Origin: an uncultured Acetatifactor sp. | Lineage (GTDB): Bacteria; Bacillota; Clostridia; Lachnospirales; Lachnospiraceae | NCBI GenBank assembly: GCA_910584435.1 | Contig: CAJUAP010000007.1 | Coordinates: 1 to 55,873, forward strand | Length of the DNA stretch: 55,873 nucleotides | Reading direction: 5' to 3' | In this document: positions 16,631 to 25,044 of the stretch, piece by piece | Layout of the letters: every line of letters starts with the position of its first letter | How positions within the stretch are numbered: position 1 is the first letter of the stretch | The notes under the pieces: model-generated | Databases searched by the model: none | Seen by the model: the letters and a program-made list of their open reading frames with translations, nothing else | What the model was told of the DNA's origin: nothing | Made by a program: the position numbers and the translations under genes

Positions 16631-16687
16631 GACGATCCTCCTGCAATTTTTGTTAAAAATGACAAGAAAAATTTGTATAGTAATAGT

Positions 16688-16716
16688 ATTATAACAGGAC
16701 AGAACTTGAAAAACAA
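16688..16716 (-). promoter_or_regulatory. Promoter of the LacI-family gene
   Basis: Minus strand TTGTTT (16711-16716), 17 bases, TATAAT (16688-16693), about 60 bases before the start codon. CAGGAGG precedes the ATG. Confidence 0.65.
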
Positions 16717-16908
16717 GGCTGGCATCGAAACTTTACAGAGGCAATGGCGATCATTTTGATGGTATTGGGTAAGCCTGCAGATTCAACAGCCGTAACTATA
16801 ATAAAGAAATTGAGGTACAATTCATAAGAAGGGCATATGCGGAATATAAAATATTATGGAATGGGACACAATACATTCAAATAAAGTACCGAAAAAAAGA
16901 AAAATAAA

Positions 16909-16927
16909 GTTTCGCGAAACAGTTTCG
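16909..16927. promoter_or_regulatory. Overlapping LacI-type operators
   Basis: GTTTCGCGAAAC (16909-16920) is a perfect palindrome, and it overlaps a second one, CGAAAC-A-GTTTCG (16915-16927). They lie between the divergent LacI and malE promoters. A CGAAAC half-site recurs at 17049, downstream of the malE -10, and near 16724. This arrangement suits cooperative or looping repression by the LacI-family protein. Confidence 0.7.
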
Positions 16928-17009
16928 ACAAAATTTAGAAAGAATATACAAATTGCACAATTATTATTGTCAAAAAAAGTCAATGGAGTAAAAGTGCATA
17001 AAAATGCCG

Positions 17010-17038
17010 TTGACAATATTTGTAAGTCATGATAATAT
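17010..17038 (+). promoter_or_regulatory. malE promoter
   Basis: TTGACA (17010-17015), 17 bases, TAATAT (17033-17038), about 50 bases before the ATG. AAGGAGG (17076-17082) is the ribosome site. Confidence 0.75.
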
Positions 17039-17089
17039 TCATTCAGAGCGAAACTTAGCAAAACTATAAAAATTTAAGGAGGTATTTTT

Positions 17090-18353
17090 ATGAAAAAGCT
17101 CTTAGTTGCATTGCTGATGGCATCTATGGCGGTTTTTGGCATGACCGGATGTGGTAATGATGCCGGGACGCAGGGGTCAGGTTCCGGAAGTCAAACGGGG
17201 GGGGGCAGCTGCTGATGTGACCTTAAAAGTGTGGTGCTCTCAGAACCAGGTGGACACAGGTATCATGGAGCAGCAGCAGAAAGCCTTTGCAGAAGCTCAT
17301 CCGGAGTACAACATCACATGGGTGACCGAGATTGTGGGCGAGGATAAGTGTCAGGAATCCGTCCTGAAGGATGTGGGCGCAGCGGCAGATGTGTATATGT
17401 TTGCAAGCGATCAGCTGCCGTCTCTGGTAGAGGCAGGTGCTATTGCAAAGCTTGGCGGAAGTACTGAGGCCATGGTAAAAGAGACGAACTCCGAAGCCGT
17501 GGTTGCCACAGTTACAGTGGAGGATTCCATTTATGCAATTCCGTTTACGCATAACACATTCTTTATGTTCTATGACAAGACGCTTATGGACGAATCAGAC
17601 ATTACTTCTCTGGAGAAGATTATGGCCAAGAGTACGGCGGACAATGTGTATAATTTCTATTTTGAGTCCGCGGGCGGCTGGAAACTGGGTGCTTATTATT
17701 ACGGTGCAGGCTTGAGTGTATTTGGACCGGATGGAAGCGATGTGTCCGCAGGTGTTGACTGGAATAATGCAACAGGTGTGGCAGTGACGAACTACCTGAT
17801 TGACTTGATTAATAATCCCAAATGTGCTTATGACGGTGAGATTTCCGTATCCGAACTTGTAGGAGATCACAGGCTGGGTACATGGTTTGACGGTTCCTGG
17901 AACTATGACCTGTACAAGGGTATTTTGGGCGATGACCTTGGCATGGCAGTGCTCCCTACCTTCAATCCGGACGGCAAAGACCGCCAGCTTCTGGGATTCT
18001 ACGGTTCCAAGTGTATCGGTGTGAATGCAAAATCTCAGAATATGGGTGCGGCAGTGGCATTTGCGGCATTCCTTGGAAACGAAGAGAATCAGATTCTGCG
18101 TTATCAGCTGTCGGCACAGATTCCCTGTAATATAAATGCCGGTAAGAACGAAACCATTTTGGCAGACCCCCTGGCGGCAATCGTAATCCTGGAATCCAAT
18201 ACGGCAAGTGTGGCACAGCCGGCAAATTCCGTGTTCAGCGCAAGATATTGGACTTATGCCAATACCATTCCTACGGAAATCAGAAGTAAGGAAATTACGA
18301 AGGAAAATGTGCAGGAGAAGCTGGACACTTTCGTGCAGGCAATGACTCAGTAG
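17090..18353 (+). CDS. malE: Maltodextrin-binding lipoprotein, out of frame at a G9 tract
   Basis: ATG 17090 behind AAGGAGG encodes a lipoprotein signal (MKKLLVALLMASMAVFGMTG, then Cys21) and a Gly/Ser linker. Nine consecutive G (17197-17205) then shift the frame, and translation stops after 41 codons. Removing one G joins it exactly to the long downstream frame, giving about 420 residues. That frame encodes a family-1 binding protein (ADVTLKVWCSQNQVDTGIM; YAIPFTHNTFFMFYDKTLM; LGTWFDGSWNYDLYKGILGD; LLGFYGSKCIGVNAKS). It would deliver maltodextrin to MalF and MalG. Options: slipped-strand phase variation, an inactivating mutation or a homopolymer sequencing error. The GTG at 17151 would give a signal-less protein and is not credible as the start. 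Confidence 0.88.
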
Positions 18354-18584
18354 ATTTTCATACAGACGTCAGCATTATATTGCATGAAAGCAGAGCAACG
18401 CATCTGAACGAAATGGATGCGGCAGGGATTATTCCCCATAGTAAACCACCAGGTAATTCTGAGCCTCTTTAGTGCCTTACTTTCCATGTATGGTGGAGCA
18501 GCCGGGATGCATGGAGGTTTACTGTGGCATTGCATCACTATTAAGCAACGGATAAAAAAGTGAATAAAAATGCAGGGGGTTTCT
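18354..18584. other. malE-malF gap with repeat-like sequence
   Basis: No gene is seen. The part at about 18450-18530 (CAGGTAATTCT, then CTTTCCATGTATGG and GATGCATGG) resembles the second half of the element at 11936-12000, and GGTTTACT/AGTAAACC and CCATG/CATGG stems occur. A structured spacer between binding-protein and permease genes commonly protects the upstream mRNA and lowers permease expression; that is inference. Confidence 0.4.
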
Positions 18585-19979
18585 ATGGGAAAAATGAAGA
18601 AGAAAACTCAGTCTGTCTCCAGCAGACCGAGTGATGCCGGAATACCACAGGCATTTCAAAACGGAAATATGATTACAAAGATTTCCTTTTTTGTCTTTGG
18701 CCTTGGAAATCTTGTCAATCGGCAAATTGTCAGAGGATTGATTTTCCTGGCGTTGGAAATCGGATATTTTATTTACCTGTTTACCTTTGGTATCGGTGCG
18801 CTGGGTGATTTTATTACTCTGGGTACTGTGGAGCAGGGAGAAGTATTTAATGAAGCATTGGGATACTATGAATATTCCGCAGGCGATGATTCCATGTTGT
18901 GTCTCCTGTACGGTGTTATTACGCTGGTGCTGACTGCGGCAGTTATCTTTATAGGATGTATGTCAGGAAAAAGCGCGTATTGCACACAGGTGCGGAAGGA
19001 ACGGGGCATGGACATTCCTTCTTTCATGGATGACATAAAGTCATTAAAAGAAGAGAATCTGCATGCGTTTCTGCTGGCATTTCCCATTATAGGAATTATA
19101 TGTTTTACCATTGTGCCCTTGATATTCATGATATTGATCGCATTTACCAGCTATGACCATGAACATCAGCCGCCCGGAAACCTGTTCTCCTGGGTGGGGC
19201 TTGAGAATTTCAAGGCGATGTTTTCACAGGGAAGTAAACTGGCGAATACATTCTGGCCTGTACTGTCATGGACGCTGATCTGGGCGGTATTTGCTACGTT
19301 CAGCTGTTTCATACTTGGTATGCTGCTGGCGCTTCTGATTAACCGGAAGGATACAAAGGGAAAGGGATTCTGGAGATTTATGTTCGTACTTTCCGTGGCA
19401 GTGCCTCAGTTTGTTACCTTATTGAGCATGAGGACTATCTTCAATGCAAACGGCCCGGTGAATGTATTGCTGAGAGAATTTGGTATTATCGGAGTTACCG
19501 AATCCGTTCCGTTCTTTACCAATCCTCTGTACGCCAAGATTACAATTATCTGTATCAATATCTGGATCGGAGTACCGTTTACCATGTTGTCAACAACGGG
19601 TATTCTGCAGAATATTCCGGCAGAGCTGTATGAGGCGGCTAAAATTGACGGGGCCGGTGCGCCTACCATTTTCAGGAAAATTACACTTCCTTATATGATT
19701 TTCGTCATGACGCCGAATCTGATTACTTCCTTTACCGGGAATATTAACAATTTCAACGTTATCTTCCTGTTGTCCGGCGGAGGACCCGATTCCATGGACT
19801 ATTACTATGCGGGCAAGACGGATTTGCTTGTCACCTGGCTGTACCGGTTGACGATTACACAGAAGGATTATAACCTGGGTGCCGTTATCGGTATTCTGGT
19901 GTTCGTGATTCTTGCGGTTCTGTCACTGTTGACTTATCGGCGCACAGGCGCATATAAAGATGAGGGGGCGTTCCAATAA
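18585..19979 (+). CDS. malF: Maltodextrin ABC importer permease MalF
   Basis: Start set at MGKMKKKTQ (18585), six bases after AGGGGG; an ATG five codons earlier has no site. The 464-residue protein carries an N-terminal domain with extra hydrophobic helices (about 30-150), as in Gram-positive MdxF/MalF proteins, before the six-helix permease core. The EAA loop is ELYEAAKIDGAGAPTIFRKI followed by TLPYMIF. The loop SGGGPDSMDYYYAGKTDLLVTWLYRLT is typical of MalF. It works with MalE and MalG. The stop overlaps the malG start by one base. No ATPase gene is in this operon. Confidence 0.94.
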   Translation: MGKMKKKTQSVSSRPSDAGIPQAFQNGNMITKISFFVFGLGNLVNRQIVRGLIFLALEIGYFIYLFTFGIGALGDFITLGTVEQGEVFNEALGYYEYSAGDDSMLCLLYGVITLVLTAAVIFIGCMSGKSAYCTQVRKERGMDIPSFMDDIKSLKEENLHAFLLAFPIIGIICFTIVPLIFMILIAFTSYDHEHQPPGNLFSWVGLENFKAMFSQGSKLANTFWPVLSWTLIWAVFATFSCFILGMLLALLINRKDTKGKGFWRFMFVLSVAVPQFVTLLSMRTIFNANGPVNVLLREFGIIGVTESVPFFTNPLYAKITIICINIWIGVPFTMLSTTGILQNIPAELYEAAKIDGAGAPTIFRKITLPYMIFVMTPNLITSFTGNINNFNVIFLLSGGGPDSMDYYYAGKTDLLVTWLYRLTITQKDYNLGAVIGILVFVILAVLSLLTYRRTGAYKDEGAFQ

Positions 19980-20830
19980 TGAGAGCAAAGAGATTGTTTA
20001 CAAATATATTTTGCTATGTTTTGTTAGCCGTACTCAGCATTATCTGGGTCTTGCCGATCTTTTATGTAATTTTGACCTCTTTCCGTGCCGAGAGCGGTTC
20101 TTACAAAAGTTATATATGGCCAAGGGGATTCACGCTGGATAATTATATTAATCTGTTTCATGGGAACAGCAATATCAATTTTACCAGATGGTTTACCAAT
20201 ACATTAATCATTGCGATATTCAGTACATTGTTATCAGCATTCTTCGTATTGTGCGTTTCTTATGTTATGAGCCGTCTGCGCTTTAAAATGCGCAAGAAGT
20301 TCATGAATATAGCATTGATACTGGGGATGTTCCCCGGATTTATGTCCATGATTGCCGTTTATTATATCCTGAAGGGACTTGGACTGCTGGAGACAGGATT
20401 GTTGAAGCAGGTGGCTTTGGTACTGGTATATTCCGGCGGTGCGGGACTGGGATTCTATATGGCAAAGGGATTTTTTGACACCATTCCCAAAACCATTGAT
20501 GAAGCGGCTTACATTGACGGCGCATCCAAATGGGATACCTTTGTCCGGATTACCATTCCCCTGTCAAAGCCCATTATTACTTATACTTTAATCACGGCAT
20601 TTATGGGACCCTGGGTGGATTACATTTTTGCAAAGGTGATTCTGGGGAATGATTCCTCATATTATACCATAGCAATCGGCCTTTGGACTATGCTGGAGCA
20701 GGAGTTTGTAGAATATTATTATACGCAGTTCTATGCAGGCTGTGTCATAATATCAATTCCTATCTCCATATTGTTCCTGCTGACGCAGAAGTGCTATGTG
20801 GAAGGTGTATCAGGAGCTGTAAAGGGTTAA
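19979..20830 (+). CDS. malG: Maltodextrin ABC importer permease MalG
   Basis: The 283-residue membrane protein has six helices, the first at about 10-32. The EAA loop is KTIDEAAYIDGASKWDTFVR followed by ITIPLSKPII. The C-terminus (LLTQKCYVEGVSGAVKG) is the classic MalG ending. The start overlaps the malF stop (TAATG), so the two are coupled. It forms the translocation pore with MalF and needs an external MsmK-type ATPase. A terminator-like stem follows at 20885. Confidence 0.95.
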   Translation: MRAKRLFTNIFCYVLLAVLSIIWVLPIFYVILTSFRAESGSYKSYIWPRGFTLDNYINLFHGNSNINFTRWFTNTLIIAIFSTLLSAFFVLCVSYVMSRLRFKMRKKFMNIALILGMFPGFMSMIAVYYILKGLGLLETGLLKQVALVLVYSGGAGLGFYMAKGFFDTIPKTIDEAAYIDGASKWDTFVRITIPLSKPIITYTLITAFMGPWVDYIFAKVILGNDSSYYTIAIGLWTMLEQEFVEYYYTQFYAGCVIISIPISILFLLTQKCYVEGVSGAVKG

Positions 20831-20884
20831 TCATTTCTATATGGTTCCTAAGCAAAAAGCAATTGTTATAAGGAGTAATTGTGA

Positions 20885-20940
20885 GGGCGGCTGCAGAATA
20901 TTTTCGCGGAATGGGAGATTTATTTTGCAGTTGCCCTTTT
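20885..20940 (+). terminator. Terminator after malG
   Basis: GGGCGGCTGCA (20885-20895) pairs with TGCAGTTGCCC (20926-20936), eleven pairs including two G-U, with a long loop, and is followed by TTTTCT. Confidence 0.6.
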
Positions 20941-20945
20941 CTATA

Positions 20946-20974
20946 TTCAAAAATTATCATTTATCTGCTATAAT
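20946..20974 (+). promoter_or_regulatory. Candidate pulA promoter
   Basis: TTCAAA (20946-20951), 17 bases, TATAAT (20969-20974), just after the malG terminator and 13 bases before the start codon. The -35 is weak. Confidence 0.45.
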
Positions 20975-20987
20975 TAACAGGGGATGA

Positions 20988-22994
20988 ATGGTTGACTGTA
21001 TGGGGGTGATTGATTTGAGAGATAATAAATCTATTTCCGATGCTATGTATACCAGCAGAGCCTTTCAGGAGAAGTACCAATATGATGGAAAAGATTTAGG
21101 AGCCGGATGCGCGGATGGGAAAACGGTATTTAAGGTATGGAGTCCCTTTGCCAGGAGAGTAGAGCTGTGTCTCTACAGGGACAATACTTCCCCGGCCTGG
21201 CAGACCAAAGCCCTTCGGCGTGAAGAGAAGGGTATCTGGCAGATTACGTTTCATGAGAGTCTGCATGGAATGTATTATGACTATTTGGTTGAGATTGACG
21301 GTCAAAAAGTCCGTACTGCGGATCCTTATGCCGTGGGCTGCGGCTGTAACGGGGAGAGAAGTATGGTGGTGGATCTGCGGCTGACCAATCCTCCGGGATT
21401 TGAGGAAGATACGGCGCCTCCGGCACAGGAAGAGCAGATTATTTATGAGCTGCATATTAAGGATTTCTCTTACGATGTGCAGAGCGGTGTGCCGGAGAAG
21501 TATCGGGGAAGGTATAAGGCATTTACGCTTAACGATACGAATGGAGAATATCCTACCTGTATGAAGTATTTAAAAGAATTGGGTGTGACCCATGTACAGC
21601 TGCTGCCGTTTTTTGATTATGGATCTGTGGATGAGGCAGGGAACGACAAACAATTTAATTGGGGATATGATCCAAAGAACTATAACGTGCCGGAGGGTTC
21701 TTATGCCACGGACGTGTCGGATGGTACAGTCAGAATCCGGGAGTGCAAGGAGATGATCCAGGCATTCCATGCCAACGGGATTCGGGTGGTTATGGATGTG
21801 GTATATAACCATACTTACCGGGAGGATTCCTGGCTGCAGAGAATGGTACCGGGATATTATTATCGTCATCAAAAGGACGGAAGTCTCACGGATGGATCCG
21901 CATGTGGAAATGATGTGGCGGCCGGCAGAGCCATGGTGGATAATTATATTGCCGATTCTGTTATGTATTGGGCCAGAGAGTATCATATTGACGGGTTTCG
22001 CTTTGATCTGATGGGACTGCTGACGGTGGAGCTGATGAATAGAATCCAGTGGGAATTGGATGCGGCATTTGGAAAAGGTGAGAAGCTGCTGTATGGGGAG
22101 CCTTGGAGTGCGGATAGTTCACCCATGGAAAAGGGGACGAGGCCGGCATTAAAGGAGAATATCTCTTATCTGAACGATGGGATTGGAATGTTCTGCGATA
22201 CTACCAGAGATTTAATCAAAGGAGATGCATTTATTGGAGAAGAACCGGGGGCTGTCAATGGAAAGAGCGGATTGGAGACATTGCTGCTGAAAGCAGTTGT
22301 GGGCTGGCGGGAAGGCGGAGCAGAGTACTGCCCCAGAAGCTGTGCTCAAATAATAAATTATGTATCTGCGCATGATAATTTTACCTTGTGGGATAAACTG
22401 GTCTTGTCTATGTCTGATGAACCCAATTTCTTAGAAAGAAATGAAGATATTATTACTGCCAATAAACTTGCTGCCTTTATTTATTTTACCTGTCAGGGAA
22501 GGCTGTTTATGCAGGCAGGAGAAGAATTCGGGCGGACAAAGCTGGGAGAAGGCAACAGTTATTGTTCCACGCCGGAGCTCAATATGCTGCAATGGCATCG
22601 GACGGTGGAATATGCGGAGCTGGTGGACTATTATAAAGGATTAATCAGGCTGAGAAAGCGTCAGCCCGGATTATGTGATAAATCTCCTTCCGCAGCAGAA
22701 CGTATCAAAGAAAAGGAAGTGCATGGAGAAGGGGTGGTTTCTTTCCTGGTGGATAACAGAACTGTCAGTGGGAAGAAAGATTGTACGGCAGCAGACAGGG
22801 CAGAGCATGCGGGCTGGGATGAATTGCGTGTGATATATAATGTGTCGGACCGGGAATGCAATGTGAAATTAGGCAAAGGGCAGTGGCAGATTCTGGCAGA
22901 CGGGGAAACGGCGGACTGCTGCAAGGCGGCTGTGGAAACCGAAAAAGGTATTTGTGTGGCGGCTCACAGCGGTATGATGCTTGGAAAAGTGTGA
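20988..22994 (+). CDS. pulA: Type I pullulanase (GH13)
   Basis: Hydrolyses alpha-1,6 branches of pullulan, starch or glycogen fragments. No signal peptide, so it acts in the cytosol on imported branched dextrins. The N-terminal CBM48-like domain (FKVWSPFARRVELCLYRD) is at about 45-130. The GH13 barrel has the pullulanase motif NWGYDPKNYNVPEGSYATD, VVMDVVYNHT, nucleophile D340 in DGFRFDLMG, acid/base E371 in LYGEPW and H462-D463 in VSAHDNFTLWDKL. The C-terminal beta domain contains a charged insertion (KKDCTAADRAEHAGWDE). At 668 residues the length is normal. The start is at ATG 20988 after AGGGG; MGVIDLRDN, four codons on, is an alternative. Confidence 0.94.
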   Translation: MVDCMGVIDLRDNKSISDAMYTSRAFQEKYQYDGKDLGAGCADGKTVFKVWSPFARRVELCLYRDNTSPAWQTKALRREEKGIWQITFHESLHGMYYDYLVEIDGQKVRTADPYAVGCGCNGERSMVVDLRLTNPPGFEEDTAPPAQEEQIIYELHIKDFSYDVQSGVPEKYRGRYKAFTLNDTNGEYPTCMKYLKELGVTHVQLLPFFDYGSVDEAGNDKQFNWGYDPKNYNVPEGSYATDVSDGTVRIRECKEMIQAFHANGIRVVMDVVYNHTYREDSWLQRMVPGYYYRHQKDGSLTDGSACGNDVAAGRAMVDNYIADSVMYWAREYHIDGFRFDLMGLLTVELMNRIQWELDAAFGKGEKLLYGEPWSADSSPMEKGTRPALKENISYLNDGIGMFCDTTRDLIKGDAFIGEEPGAVNGKSGLETLLLKAVVGWREGGAEYCPRSCAQIINYVSAHDNFTLWDKLVLSMSDEPNFLERNEDIITANKLAAFIYFTCQGRLFMQAGEEFGRTKLGEGNSYCSTPELNMLQWHRTVEYAELVDYYKGLIRLRKRQPGLCDKSPSAAERIKEKEVHGEGVVSFLVDNRTVSGKKDCTAADRAEHAGWDELRVIYNVSDRECNVKLGKGQWQILADGETADCCKAAVETEKGICVAAHSGMMLGKV

Positions 22995-22997
22995 ACG

Positions 22998-23121
22998 GAA
23001 TGAAGATTTTCTAAGCCCACAAAGAGGGGTGTTTACACACCCTCTTTGTACGCGGACTAAGAAAATCTAAGTCATTCCGGGAAGAATGCCAAGTGTGGGC
23101 ATTCTTCCGGTCTTGCACCAA
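22998..23121. repeat. Composite dispersed hairpin element
   Basis: First module: GAATGA (22998) to TCATTC (23077), enclosing AGATTTTCT/AGAAAATCT and an ACAAAGAGGG/CCCTCTTTGT stem. Second module: GGAAGAATGCC (23080-23090) with GGCATTCTTCC (23098-23108), followed by GGTCTTGCACCAA. The tail is identical at 38705-38717. The layout matches 15439-15562. Confidence 0.7.
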
Positions 23122-23194
23122 GTTATTAGTAGTCAAGAGGCATGTGTAGTAGTGCAGAGGAAGGACCCGCCGGGGGCGGGCGGAAAGGTGGATT

Positions 23195-24949
23195 ATGAAC
23201 AGAGCAAGCGGTATTTTGCTTCCGGTGGCCAGTTTGCCGTCAAAGTATGGCATTGGCTGCTTTTCTAAGGAGGCGTATGATTTTATTGATAAGTGCAAGG
23301 ACGCAGGACAGAGTTACTGGCAGATTCTGCCGTTATCTCCTACAAGTTACGGGGATTCTCCTTACCAGTCCTTTTCTTCGTTTGCGGGGAATCCGTACTT
23401 CATTGATTTGGAGGCATTGATTGAGGAAGGGGTGCTGACAAGGGAGGAATGTGATCAATGTGATTTCGGAGACGACCCGGTATGCATTGATTATGGTAAA
23501 CTGTACCGGCAGCGTTTCGGACTGCTCCGCCTGGCGTATGAACGCAGTGATATTGCCCATAATCCTGAGTTTGTCCGTTTTGCGCAGGAGAATGCTGCCT
23601 GGCTGGATGATTATGCGCTGTTTATGGCGGTAAAGCAGTGTTTTGACGGAAAATCATGGAGCGAATGGGCGGAAGATATCAGGAAACGCTGGGGTTTTGC
23701 GCTGGATTATTACAGGAGAGAATGCTATTTTGATATAGAATTCTATAAGTACATACAATTCCAGTTCCATGTGCAGTGGGAGAAATTAAAGACATATGCC
23801 AATGAGCAGGGTATCCGTATTGTGGGCGATATTCCTATTTACGTGGCTTTTGATTCTGCAGATGCATGGGCACATCCGGAGATGTTCCAGTTTGATTCCG
23901 AATATCAGCCTGTTGCGGTGGCGGGCTGTCCGCCGGATGCTTTCTCCGCCACAGGGCAGCTCTGGGGAAATCCGCTGTATCGCTGGGAATTCCACAGGCA
24001 GACAGGGTATGACTGGTGGTGCAGACGTATGGAGCATTGTTTCCGGATGTATGATGTGGTGAGAATTGACCATTTCAGAGGATTTGATGAGTATTACAGC
24101 ATTCCTTATGGGGAGGAAACTGCAATGCATGGGCACTGGGAAAAAGGACCCGGCATGGAACTGTTCCAGGCATTGCAGAGAAGGCTGGGAGCAAAAGAAA
24201 TTATTGCGGAAGACCTGGGGCTGCAGACGCCGTCTGTGCATAAATTGTTGAAGGACAGCGGATATCCGGGTATGAAAGTGCTGGAATTTGCTTTTGTGCC
24301 AGGGGAGGATACGGGTTATCTGCCTCACAGTTATGACAGGAATTGTGTGGTCTATACGGGAACCCATGACAACGAGACTTTGGTTCAGTGGTATCAGGGG
24401 CTGGACGAGGAAGTCAGAACATATGCTGCAGAATACATGGATAAAGAGGACGGCCCTGCGGAAGAAAAATATCGTGATTTTGTGCGGATGGCTATGATGA
24501 GTTCGGCAGATACTTGTATTATTCCTCTGCAGGATTATCTTGGTCTGGGGCAGGAAGCGAGGATTAATAAACCATCTACTCTGGGAGGAAACTGGGTATG
24601 GAGGATGGATGAAGGTATGCTGTCCCGGGAAATAATAGATGAAATATATGGTTTGACAAAGATTAGTTTCCGACTGAACGGGCAGGAAAGAGAAGAGACC
24701 AAAGGGGTTGAAGAGACTGGAGCGGTTGAGGCGGCTGGTGTGGCTGAAGAGACTGAAGCGGCTGGTGTGGCTGAAGTGACTGGAGCGTCTGAGGCGGCTG
24801 GTGCGGCTGGTGTGGCTGAAGTGGCTGGATCGTCTGAAGCGGCTGGTGTGGCTGCCGTGAAAGGCAGAGATTTGCCGGATGGCAGTGGGGGTTCTGCACA
24901 GAGCAGGAAATCGTCAGACAGCTCCGGGAGGGTGCGCAGTAAGAAATAA
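23195..24949 (+). CDS. malQ: 4-alpha-glucanotransferase with repetitive C-terminal tail
   Basis: Disproportionates maltodextrins in the cytosol (GH77, amylomaltase). ATG 23195 follows GAAAGGTGG. Motifs: ASGILLPVASLPSKYGIG, SPTSYGDSPYQSFSSFAGN, nucleophile D292 in RIDHFRGFDEYY, acid/base E339 in IIAEDLG, H391-D392 in YTGTHDNETL. The enzyme normally ends near residue 495. Here about 89 residues follow: an Ala/Glu/Val/Gly low-complexity stretch built from repeats of EAAGVAEVTG type, then a Ser/Arg/Lys-rich end (SRKSSDSSGRVRSKK). The tail is encoded by a minisatellite (24711-24860) and is unlikely to be catalytic. It follows pulA in a debranching/disproportionation pathway. Confidence 0.95.
   Translation: MNRASGILLPVASLPSKYGIGCFSKEAYDFIDKCKDAGQSYWQILPLSPTSYGDSPYQSFSSFAGNPYFIDLEALIEEGVLTREECDQCDFGDDPVCIDYGKLYRQRFGLLRLAYERSDIAHNPEFVRFAQENAAWLDDYALFMAVKQCFDGKSWSEWAEDIRKRWGFALDYYRRECYFDIEFYKYIQFQFHVQWEKLKTYANEQGIRIVGDIPIYVAFDSADAWAHPEMFQFDSEYQPVAVAGCPPDAFSATGQLWGNPLYRWEFHRQTGYDWWCRRMEHCFRMYDVVRIDHFRGFDEYYSIPYGEETAMHGHWEKGPGMELFQALQRRLGAKEIIAEDLGLQTPSVHKLLKDSGYPGMKVLEFAFVPGEDTGYLPHSYDRNCVVYTGTHDNETLVQWYQGLDEEVRTYAAEYMDKEDGPAEEKYRDFVRMAMMSSADTCIIPLQDYLGLGQEARINKPSTLGGNWVWRMDEGMLSREIIDEIYGLTKISFRLNGQEREETKGVEETGAVEAAGVAEETEAAGVAEVTGASEAAGAAGVAEVAGSSEAAGVAAVKGRDLPDGSGGSAQSRKSSDSSGRVRSKK
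24711..24860 (+). repeat. In-frame minisatellite in malQ
   Basis: Imperfect tandem units based on GCGGCTGGTGTGGCTGAAG plus a GACTG-type spacer, all multiples of three. They encode A-A-G-V-A-E-V/E-T/A repeats. Copy-number change would keep the frame. Confidence 0.7.
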
Positions 24950-25044
24950 CGATTCTGTAAAGTGCGGTTTTGCCGTAGGGCATTGGATTGTTGAAGTAAC
25001 TGTTGTGTGAGTGAGAATCTGCCGGATGACAAGGGGGTGTAAAG

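Noticed and set aside
17151..18353. GTG 17151 as a natural start of the binding protein
   Set aside because: It would remove the perfectly placed signal peptide and lipobox at 17090; the frame change at the G tract explains the data better.
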